This document shows, one piece after another, positions 19,389 through 28,825 of a stretch of DNA of 64,000 bases. Position 1 is the first letter of the stretch, and every line of letters starts with the position of its first letter. The position numbers were made by a program, and so were the translations under genes. The notes below the pieces were generated by a model. The model worked only from the letters and a program-made list of their open reading frames with translations. It made no database searches and was not told where the DNA came from. Source of the DNA: Corynespora cassiicola (taxonomy: Eukaryota; Ascomycota; Dothideomycetes; Pleosporales; Corynesporascaceae); the NCBI GenBank assembly GCA_022059125.1, contig JAEUWY010000012.1, positions 1,922,001 to 1,986,000 of the forward strand, given 5' to 3'.

Positions 19389-21024
19389 ATGGCTCCAAAT
19401 TTCTTCAAAAATGTACAAATATATTATTTTCCCAAAAGAATAGTACTTTTGCTGACCCCGACTAGTTTCGTTCCTTCATTTGGGATTCGGACACCCACTT
19501 GAAATCCAAGGAAGAGCGAAAACTGCTTCGAAAGCTCGATTTTTCGATTTTAACGATCGGTTGTCTTGGATTTTTCCTTAAATATCTTGATCAAGGGAAC
19601 CTCTCAAATGCTTATATCAGCGGCATGCAGGAGGACTTGAACATGTGGGGAAATGAATACACCTATGCAGTAACTTGCTACACTGTAGCATATGCCGTCA
19701 TGCAGATTCCGTCGAACATCATAATACAGTATATCCGGCCATCCTACTGGCTGGCAGCTATGGAGATCGCATGGGGAACCTTTACGTTCGCTCAAGCAGG
19801 CGTTAAGAACGTACCCCAGCTTTACGTTTTTCGGTTCATGGTGGGATTTTTCGAAAGCTCCTTCTTCCCATCGCTTTTGTTTGTCCTAGGAAGCTGGTAC
19901 ACGAAAACAGAATTAGCAAAGCGAATTGCGATATTCCATATGACTGCCCCAGTGGGCTCTGCATTTGGGGGCTACCTTCAAGCAGCCGTATACAAAAGCC
20001 TGGACGGCGTCCATGGCCTTGCAGGCTGGCGGTGGCTTTACATAGTTTGCGGGGTGAGTACTCTTTTCATCATGTTTTCGGTCAACTAATATGATCACAG
20101 TGTATGACCGTTCCCGTCGGCTTTGTCACTTGTTTTATCCTTCCGGATACACCATACACTACAAAATCATTCTTCCTTAGCGACGAAGAGAAACAACAAG
20201 CGGTCGAGCGAGTAAGAAAGGCTGGCAAGGCTGCACCAGAGAAGATCACACTACAGACTTTCAAGCGCGTTCTTACCCGATGGCGATGGTATGCATTTGT
20301 ATTCGGATATGTTTTATATGGATCTGCTTGTGGTGCTGGCGATTACTTCGGCATCTGGCTCAAAGCTGAAGGATATTCAGTGGTGGACCGAAATGTCATT
20401 CCGACAGGAACAAGACTAATCTCGGGCTTCTGTATCGTGCTCTGGGGTTTCTTGTCGGATTATACAGGAAGCCGATTCGCTTTTGTTTTCGGTCCCCTTG
20501 CCTACGGTCTCATTCCCAATGGTATTTTGGCATTTTGGCCTAGCGACCAAAAGGTAAAGCTGTATGCTTTCCTTACCACAGGAGTTCAGCTCATGACCGC
20601 AATTTTGTAAGCTTTTTTTCAACTCTATATATTCTTATTGTCCCGCAAAGAATCGACTAACACAAACAGTTACACATGGGCTAATGAGGTGTGCGCTGGC
20701 GATAATGAAGAAAGAGCCCTCGTGATCAGTAGCATGAACGGCTTCCAGTACGCAGTTGCAGCTTGGTTACCGATTGTCATCTTTCCACAGACAATGGCTC
20801 CAGACTTCCGCTATGGTTTTCCAGCGACATTTGGATTAGTGATAGCTGCGCTGATCTCAGTCGTCGGGATCCACTTTTTTCATCTTCGAGATATACGACT
20901 TGGCAAAGCTGCGGTTCCCATTGATTCAGAAATAGATTCTGAGGGAGAGCCAGATCAGAATCCAGGGGATTCGAAGCAGTCGAGCAATTACAGCAAAACT
21001 CGCAGAGTAGATGCTGAAGTATAA
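19389..21024 (+). CDS. MFS importer of the ACS (Dal5/Liz1-like) family
   Basis: This is a 12-TM plasma-membrane symporter for small organic anions; family members carry pantothenate, allantoate, nicotinate or sugar acids. Exons 19389-19412, 19466-20053, 20101-20606 and 20670-21024 encode 490 residues. The tiny first exon gives only MAPNFFKN; it is supported because splicing (53 nt, branch GCTGAC, acceptor TAG) restores the family start FRSFIWDSDTHLKSKEERK. Further signs are KLDFSILTIGCLGFFLKYLDQ in TM1 and Asn-Glu-x-x-x-Gly-Asp in the C-terminal half (WANEVCAGDNEERALV). The other introns are 47 and 63 nt. The substrate cannot be told from sequence; pantothenate-transporter-like (Liz1/Fen2) is the closest by eye. 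Proximity to the fucosidase hints at uptake of a fucose-derived acid, which is inference only. Confidence 0.92.
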
Positions 21025-22533
21025 CCCGGTCAATAGATATGATCCTTTCGAATGGCCAGTTTCTCTTCAAATCGTACAAGAATGAACAGGCTTGGTAACA
21101 GATCTCTAATTTATTGCAAGAACTCTCATATAAGAATTACATAAAATTACATTATTTTTTAACTTTTAAAGTACAATAAATGCATATACTTTACTAGATT
21201 ATATAGTTGAGACTTGATGAAGTAATCGTCAAAGGCGTTGAGGTGGTGTTCCACGGTTCTGGCCCAATACACAAAAAATGCTGGGGCATCCAAAAGGACA
21301 TACTAGATTATATATAAATTAAATACCGATGGTTTTGTTTATAGAGAATGTTTATATATGCAGTGCTGCTAGATCGCAGGTTCTCTCTGCAATATCGTGC
21401 TTCCTAAATGCTGTTTCTAGCCACGCACAAAAGTAATCTGACATTCCTTTTTCCCCACAGCAAGCTCAGATTGTGCTACTATCTTAAGATAATTTACACA
21501 AGTATATGTTTAAAAATCTATAGAAATTAAATTCGAGATTTTAATAACAGATTATTTTGGCTGTGGATGCGTAGTTGTAACGGACCCCACAGGCGAAAAA
21601 ATCTTAGTGGTTGTTGGAGCGGCGCAGTAAAAGGACAGCTAAGTGGCGTAGTCTCGCGCAAGATTAGATGCCACACCATCGGCCAACAATTGAAGTGGCG
21701 TGGTCAGCCGCCTTTGGGGTCCATATCTATATGGGATGGAAAAAAGAATATACGTGGGACTCTGATAATACATTTGATGTGCTTAGAGGATTGTCATTGC
21801 TGTGTCAACGAATATATATATTCTCGTCATTTCATTTGAATGAATAATGAGGAACATCAAAACGAAAAGTGAACAACGGGAATTTTCCCTTCATTTTCAA
21901 GATATAAGCAGGATGGTGTGGAGCGTTCGGGTCGATTGGGCGTCTCATTCCCGACGCACTATGCGCGGGATACTCATTAATGGCTTCATTTGGTTAGCAA
22001 AGTAAACCCCAAGTTTCTTGTTAATGAATTATATGCCTCTTATACCCCATTTAATCAAATGGCCGAGAAATTAGGAAGTTCAAACCTTCGGGCATGCTGG
22101 TGAGCTTAAGTAAACCGAAATCGAGACCACCGTGCAAATCTGACTCGCATCACGGGGTCTTGGCAAGACAATACAGCGACTTCCGTGTGTTTTTGAATTC
22201 TAAATTTATCCAGATCGGGAATTTTTAAAGTCCGTAGGAAGTCGATCTGGACGTTTCAACCGCTCTTGGAAGGCTACGGGCCGCAAAACAGATTGTTGGT
22301 ATCCGGGAGTTGCACAGCATGCTCAAAGTTACCCCGATACTTTGCGGCGGGTGAACAGAACTCCCCTCATCTAATCATGATTTCCTCTCGTATCAATTCT
22401 TCCCACATATTTGCTACTTAATTCTCACCATTCGGCCTAGAGTCTGCATCCTGATATACCTTTTCCTACCAATCTACGAAACATCATTGCTGATATACAT
22501 CTATCAAGTAAAATAAACCGATATCTTTTCAAA
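21025..22533. other. AT-rich intergenic region, no gene seen
   Basis: This 1.5 kb stretch has long AT-rich runs (for example 21110-21360). The ORFs inside it are short and lack domains. No terminal repeats or transposase fragments were seen. The last ~200 bp should be the promoter of the following secreted-protein gene. Confidence 0.55.
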
Positions 22534-24800
22534 ATGCGCTTTAACGGGCTGCTATCCATCGCAATCCTGGTTGAACTTCGTTCGTTGAACGTGAACGCTT
22601 CTGTCATCTGCAATACCAACTATCCTCTTGCTACCCCCCACACACCGGAACTTCATGATCGGCTCACTGGGGAGATTTCAGCTCTCTGTAAAAGTTCCCA
22701 GACTCATACTGGAACGATCAGCACTCATATCGACGATATCATATTGCAAGTCCGGAACGGTGATACTCCCCAAAGCATTGAGGATTGCATTCTGTCGTTT
22801 CACTCCATAGTATCTCAATGCATCAATACGCAGAGACTATACGGTGGAGAAAATGAAGGAGGAGGGGATAGTTTCTACGCAGTTTTCTACAAGGATTCTG
22901 AAACTCCTGCACCCACCAACTTGGATAGTAACGCAGGCGTTCTATCAAAGAGAGCGAAGGTATTAGAGTCTTGCAAATAGTCAATGCAAAAACGAAAATA
23001 ACCAGAGAATAGGATAAAATTTCACAGCAGACTACGCCACAGAGGAAACCACAAAGCCCGAAGGTAATTGCAAAGCCAAAACCTTCGAAGCCGTCAAAGC
23101 CATCAAAACCCTCAAAACCGTTAAAGCCATCAAAACCGTCGAAGCCGTTGAAGCCATCAAAACCTTCGAAGCCGTCTAAGCCGTCTAAGCCGGGGAATCC
23201 AGAGGCTCCAGCAACTCCAGCAACTCCAGCAAAGCCATCAAAGACAACCAGCGCGAAAAAGTTTGGTCCGACAAAAACATGCAAGCAACTTTACTCAGAG
23301 TTGCTTGCCGGGCCGAAAAAGGGGCGTAAAACTCAGCGTGACACTGTTGAGGCCCGTGGCGGCTTTGTCGGTAGCAGAGTATATGTCAACAATGGAGGAT
23401 GGATAGAAAGACGGGCTAAAGATGATGGTAATGACGACTGGAACACGGCAGATGTGGAGAAAAACCATAGGGGTGAAACTCCAAAGCGAGGCACAGCTTG
23501 CGGTATCCAATTTGATGCTCTCGCTTATCCTAAAGCCGATTTCATGGTAAGTTACATTATATGCGATACAAAATGGAGAAAGATCTTATAAGGTAGAAGT
23601 TTTTGAAGACAATGCTGACTATGCAAACCACCAAAGCCAAAAGATGCGCCTTTCTTCTCTTTCGCACCCCCATTCGATCAATGCGAGGACCTCACCCCGG
23701 TGAAAGAAACAAACACTGCTGCCGATGGTAATATCAAATCGTATCATATCGAACATATATTGGAATGGCAGACTGTGACAAGATTTTTTGACTGGATCAA
23801 CGACAAGAAGATGGAAAATAAGAGATTCCCTAATCCAAACCAATCAGCAAGAGGTGAAAAGCCTGACCTGGATTTCTGCCAGTATTGGAAAGAGCAATGG
23901 CGCGGTAGCTATCCGCCAAAATTCTCGGTTGAGGGCGAAGACGGGGAAATGCTATCACCAATGGAGCACGTCGCTATGGCCTATCCCAGTGCCCGGGAAA
24001 ACGTGGAAGAATTTGTATGGTTACAAGCGCCAATCAACACTCCTGCAAAGAGCAATGTAAGTCAGGATTCTAAAAATCAGCTAATTTGACCAATAAAGTT
24101 CTCACATATTTTATCATAGATGTGGAGTAACAAAGGACAAAAGGACGAGTCGGGTGGCCCTCACAGCGAAGAAAGAATGAAGATGGCCATTGAAGGCAGC
24201 CCCAAAACCGCGGAAGGTCTCGCAGAAGCCAAGAAAGCCTTGATAAAACTAAAAAACTTGATGGGAGCACGCCAGTACATGCGACATCCAACCATATCGA
24301 AGATATTCAAGAAGCAAAAAGAAAGGATTGGCGACATGCTTGATAAAATCGACAATGTGTTGCCGAATCATCCTCGAAATGATATAAAGGACTCAAAGAC
24401 TTTTGCACCATGGGAGCCACAGAATTTGAAGACTCTGTGGAATGAATATATGGATTATCGGTTTGGTATTGCTAAAAAGAGAGTGGAAATTGATATGGAT
24501 GGATATTTGAAATCTCTCAAAACGCACTGGTCTATGCCGAAATCTGGGCCTAAAACCAACCCCAACTCCAAGCCAGCGCCTAAACCAGCAGCTGGCCCAC
24601 CGGCTCCAAAGCCTGATCTTAATCCTCGGCCGGCGTCTCCAAAACCAGGGTCCTCAGATGATGAGCTAGCAGCCCAACTAGACAGGCTTAACTTGGACGA
24701 AGCTGGAGAACGTGCCCTTAAGGAATTCTCTGACTTGATTGAAAAAGTGGAGACTGCATGGCGTAAGGAAAAGAACGTTCAGTGGGATGCTCCTTGGTAA
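22534..24800 (+). CDS. Modular secreted protein with Lys-Pro-Ser linker; killer-toxin-like chitinase C-terminal region
   Basis: Proposed exons are 22534-22959, 23031-23546, 23637-24056 and 24120-24800 (680 residues). A signal peptide (about residues 1-22) leads to a small cysteine domain with four Cys (about 26-120), then a ~40-residue Lys-Pro-Ser linker, then a long C-terminal region with His-Ile-Glu-His-Ile-Leu-Glu-Trp-Gln, Ala-Pro-Ile-Asn-Thr-Pro-Ala-Lys and a Lys-rich helical tail with a Pro-rich insert. From memory, this C-terminal pattern recalls the extension of subgroup C (killer-toxin-like) GH18 chitinases, but no GH18 domain is present. Intron 1 ends in a tandem CAGCAG acceptor, both choices in frame. 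Intron 2 (90 nt) needs an AAG acceptor; the alternative is a 46 nt intron plus a one-base frameshift, so the gene may be broken. Function unknown. Confidence 0.7.
23073..23192 (+). repeat. 9 bp coding repeat (Lys-Pro-Ser linker)
   Basis: About 13 imperfect 9 bp units (aaR-ccN-tcN/ttR) encode Lys-Pro-Ser or Lys-Pro-Leu in the secreted modular protein. The units vary at third positions while residues are kept, so the linker is not a fresh expansion. It should be an extended, positively charged spacer between folded parts. Confidence 0.88.
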
Positions 24801-25185
24801 ATCGAATAGAGAGCAATAACAGCGTTGTGCAGTTTGACCTTATCTAGTATACTTCATAACGCGGTCAAAAAATTTTTTAGCTGTTGATTTATTCGCTAAA
24901 AGAGATCACCTAAAGCCTTCAATTTATCTATTTCAATATGCAAAATCGCTGTATTAGAAACAATCATTATGCTCAATTAAGCTGTATTTTTTATTACATT
25001 AAACGACGCACTGCTGGCTGTATATAGTTTATTAATAGCCTCGTGCGGAAGCAAAAAAGCTAATTGTGCCTTTTTGCTGTTTAGCCGAGTGCACTCGGAG
25101 TCCGGCGTGCTGTGCCACCTTAGCTCAGCAGAATATAAACCTAGCTAGTTTCCACCAATCTCTCTTTCCTTCAACACCTACCAAA
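24801..25185. other. Intergenic region and promoter of the F-box-like gene
   Basis: This 385 bp AT-rich stretch ends in a pyrimidine-rich leader (tctctctttccttc) and the context CCAAAATGG, typical of filamentous fungal starts. It contains the palindrome listed next. No coding sequence was seen. Confidence 0.6.
25085..25098. promoter_or_regulatory. 14 bp perfect palindrome with CCG/CGG ends
   Basis: CCGAGTGCACTCGG is its own reverse complement and lies about 88 bp upstream of the F-box-like gene's ATG. The everted CCG-N8-CGG layout suits a dimeric Zn2Cys6 factor. No binding evidence is available. Confidence 0.4.
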
Positions 25186-26465
25186 ATGGAAAAAACCACA
25201 AGAGAAGTAAGGCATCAGCTAAGAGTAGAAAGGAAACGAGAGATTGATCTCGAAAAAACGCTGCACACCCAACGGTTGCGCGCACAACTGCGCGCACTAG
25301 ACAGAATACTTGGTTCTGTGCCTCTCGAACAGCGCAATGGGCTCAAGGTCCATGATGCTCTTACAGAAGCACCCGATACTGAAAAGCCTGGGCCTCTTCG
25401 TGAGATTTTCTATACTACACCTCGCGCGGAACTTATTCCCAAAATACTGGTCGACATTTACGACGCCTCTTTGGAGAACAGAACTTATCAGAATGTGTAC
25501 CGCCACTCTGATCCCACAAAATCTCGCGATCCAACCTGTTCAGAGGTTTTACGCCTGCTACCTAACCTTGATTCTCTGCTGCAACTTGCTTTGAGCAATA
25601 AGTTTGAAGCCATAACGAACAATGGTAAACTGATCCTCAATGTTTTATTCCTTTAGCAAACTGACAGATCCTAGTCAAGCCTTTCAAATTTCTTAGTCTA
25701 CCCACAGAAATTCGGGTACACGTCTATTCGTTTCTTGTTCCCCAAACTCCTTATCTTAGGATAATAGACTTGAGGCAACCCAGTAATCCGTATAGATTAC
25801 CTCGATACAGTCTGGTCCCCTTTCGAACCTGCCGAAAGGTGCATAATGAGCTTACTGAACATTTCTATAGCCATACTGCTCTGGTCTGGAACATTTTTGA
25901 GATTGCCAGGGGCGGCGAATGGCACGAATCAAATTGTGCTCGCGATCTTTCAATCGTGAATAGCATGAGACCGAAAACTCGCGAGTATTTCAAAAAGATG
26001 GAGATAAGGTTGCACACTTGCTCCGACCGTGATACCAAACTATGTGGAACACATTGGGAGGCGCCACACATCGCTCCCTGGAGAACCATGTTTGATTGGA
26101 CACTCAAAGCTTTCCCGAATCTGGAAGTCATCACCGTGTGCTTTGAGATTGGATATAACTATATTGGGAGTTACAAGTATTTTGCAAAAGCGTTGGATGA
26201 AGCTCTTGAATTCCTTCTCAGCCGAATTCCCAGAAGCATACGTCTACAATGGGATTTCCGAATCACCTCAGACCAAAGGCTGCTACGGAGATTGAAAGAG
26301 GTGCCCATAGATACGAGAAGGGGAACATTGGACTCGGCCAAGCATCTAATAAGGGAGGAAATGGCTAGGAGAGGAACTGAGGTTGTGGAGGCCAAAGGTG
26401 TTGGGCAATGGAAGGCACCCAGAGTCAAAGGATATGGTTTACCAAGCCCTCGGCAGAAGAAATGA
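25186..26465 (+). CDS. Fungal F-box-like domain protein
   Basis: Exons 25186-25624 and 25675-26465 (50 nt intron, GTAAAC donor, branch CTGAC, TAG acceptor) give 409 residues. The N-terminal ~145 residues are basic, helical and not recognised. Immediately after the splice comes FLSLPTEIRVHVYSFL (about residues 151-166), the Leu-Pro-x-Glu-Ile-Arg signature of fungal F-box-like/2EXR-type proteins. The rest matches their usual layout: FRTCRKVHNELTEHFYSH, then a variable C-terminus. Such proteins may be substrate adaptors for SCF ubiquitin ligases, but many expanded fungal members have no known target. No signal peptide or membrane segment. The intron removal is needed to bring the F-box-like motif into frame, which supports the model. 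Confidence 0.82.
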
Positions 26466-27381
26466 AGGATTTATAGATTTCTTCTACTCTTATGTTTATA
26501 GTCTGGTGAGCGCATTTATTTCTAACGTGTACCTTGTGCACAGACCGTAAAGATTCAAGTCTCCTTTTAATTTCTCATAGATTTCATGGGTAAAATATTG
26601 ATCGAGCTTTGTTACCATTATTACAGCTTGGAAACCTTACTAAATAACATGAATATTAATTTAGAATGGAAAGGAATATTCACCTCGAATTTCTAAGATG
26701 AACAAGAAGTTGGCTTGGTACAGTATGTCTGGACCGCGATATTTCTGCTTTTAGTGAGGACAATGAAAAGCTTGCTCTCTTCAAGTTAGAAAATAATTGG
26801 CTGTCGCAGCGTCGTTAACTATGCCACATCGCGTGGATAAAAAATGGCATCCCAGGCCGGCGGCTAGAGGCGCAGTCTTCACACTGGGTCTATTTCGAGA
26901 CGCTCGTGCTGTCGGGTTGTTTCGAAACAAAACAAAATCAAGGCTGAAATACAGGGATTACGCTTGGTTTATCGGCTTCTGGAGATCCGGGGCGTGGGTG
27001 AGCCTTGGCCATCTTGTTCATTGGCGGTCAGCGAGACACGGGTAAGCGGCCAAGAAAATTCGACAGAATCATGGATTGGCAACAAAGAAACACCGCGCTA
27101 CAACGTTTATTCTTGGTATATTCACTGCAAACTGAGATATACTGGCGCTGATCAGACAAGAATAATTTGAAATGCATTTGCACCCATGAACAGAAGGAGC
27201 CGCAGCAGCAAAAGAAATACTATAAAATACTATACAGAAGCCCAAAATTCTGGCATCACAGCACAGCTCTCTATCATAACAAACATCTACTACTTGTACA
27301 CGCTTTTCTGCAGACTTTTCGGACTTGAAACGGCTTTGATCATCCGAGAAAACCCCAAAATTTCAAAAAAGAAAATTAAAT
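26466..27381. other. Intergenic region, promoter and leader of a secreted-protein gene
   Basis: This 916 bp stretch holds only short ORFs without domains. The final ~150 bp (pyrimidine-rich, then A-rich gaaaattaaatATG) looks like the leader of the next gene. Confidence 0.55.
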
Positions 27382-28170
27382 ATGCAATATTCAGCTATTT
27401 TCTTATCTGCTCTTGCAGCGACCGGCGTCATCGCAGCTCCCACTCGCCGCCAAACAAACTCAGCTATCATTGTCTCTCTTCAGTCGTCAACGACCGGTTC
27501 CCAGACACAGTTTAACGAGGGAATGCGCCAGGAGAAAAAGCCTATCGCCAGCTCCGGGCCTTTCGATCAAGTCACCCTTCTCCTTGATGAAACCGTTGAA
27601 CAACAAGACCTTCGTTGCCAACTCCTGGATGAACAGAGGAACCCTATCCAACTTCGTCGCAACAACAACATAGACGTGACTTTTGCCAAGGGTGATCCAT
27701 GGGAGTTTGTGAACGAGGACCAAACCTCCGTTTCTTCGATCATTTGTGATCCTGATTTTGTCAAAGGTGGTCCTACTGTTGAGTCCACCGGCAGTGCCAC
27801 TGGCGATGTGTCCATCACTGTTCAACTTTCCGACGGCAATCTTGCGACACAGACCCAATTTCTCCAGGGCGGCGCTGTCCGCGAAGAGCAGACGCCTATT
27901 GGATCGTCGAGCGTTTTCAACTCTGTTGAGTTAAGGCTCGGTGCGGATATTGCCGAAGATCTTCGATGCCAGATCCTCGATGCAGACATGAACGCTATTC
28001 TCTTGGCCCGTGGAGAGAATAAGGATACCACCTTTGCTGATGGCGATGCTGGAAAGTGGAACTTCATCGAGAAAGTAGAAAAGGGGGATGGGCCAGCCGA
28101 TTATGCGCCCCGTGAGAGCCGGGTCAGCAAGATCATCTGCGATCCTGAGTTCAAGAAGGCCTCTGCTTAA
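27382..28170 (+). CDS. Secreted protein with two tandem ~110-residue domains, unknown function
   Basis: This single-exon gene encodes 262 residues. Residues 1-19 are a signal peptide ending Val-Ile-Ala-Ala, followed by Pro-Thr-Arg-Arg, a possible Kex2 site. The mature protein is an internal duplication: about residues 28-127 and 141-258 share the order Thr-Gln-Phe, Pro-Ile-x-Ser-Ser, a Leu-Arg-Cys-Gln-[Leu/Ile]-Leu-Asp motif, Thr-Phe-Ala-[Lys/Asp]-Gly-Asp and a closing Ile-Ile-Cys-Asp-Pro-[Asp/Glu]-Phe. Each half has two cysteines, so one disulfide per domain is likely. No transmembrane segment or GPI signal is seen. The features suit an apoplastic or cell-wall-associated protein, possibly effector-like; I do not recognise a named family. 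Confidence 0.88.
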   Translation: MQYSAIFLSALAATGVIAAPTRRQTNSAIIVSLQSSTTGSQTQFNEGMRQEKKPIASSGPFDQVTLLLDETVEQQDLRCQLLDEQRNPIQLRRNNNIDVTFAKGDPWEFVNEDQTSVSSIICDPDFVKGGPTVESTGSATGDVSITVQLSDGNLATQTQFLQGGAVREEQTPIGSSSVFNSVELRLGADIAEDLRCQILDADMNAILLARGENKDTTFADGDAGKWNFIEKVEKGDGPADYAPRESRVSKIICDPEFKKASA

Positions 28171-28825
28171 TTTTATTTGCTACTTTGGATATAGGGGCGT
28201 TAATTTGACGCTGAATTTACTTCTGCATCGCGGCGAATACTGGAGCATTCTGTTTGGCGTCTTTATTTCTCTTTAGTGCATGGTTCTTTCGTGGATAGGT
28301 TGTGCTATCGACGGAATTTTTTATATTAGACTATTTTTTAAGAGAAATGGCATCACTCTTTTGCCCAAGCTGCTCTCCATATTGCTCATGCCAGGATGAA
28401 TATTGGGCAAACAAGAATCGGGGTTAAGAGAGTACTTTTCGACATACAAAGCGATACAACAGAACTGTTGTTTTCGACCAAAATACCAAATGCTGCGACG
28501 AGTACACAAGGTATGGAGATAAAGGTGGTAAGAATGCTGCGATGACCATGTTGAAAGCATGGGTGTCAGCCAGGCAGAAAACATCGGCGTCATTGTAGAT
28601 GCCAAGACCGATTCGCCGCCGATTGCCGACGCACGTGATATCCAAACTATCCCAGTGTCGCTAGAGGATCAGCAGCTAAAGGACTAGCAAGGCTCAGCTG
28701 AAATGGGGGCTGAACCTAGTCATCCATTGGATGGTGCGCCTTGTCCACGAGATGATTCTTTTCCCCCTTTCTCACCAGGCTTCTGAAACGCGAACGTCGC
28801 TTTCTATCCCATCACGTACGCGATC
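28171..28825. other. Intergenic region, no gene seen
   Basis: These 655 bp lie between two plus-strand genes. Minus-strand ORFs here are under 100 codons and look random. Confidence 0.55.

Noticed and set aside
21025..22533. AT-rich stretch as a RIP-mutated transposon
   Set aside because: AT-rich but without terminal repeats, duplicated copies or recognisable transposase remnants.
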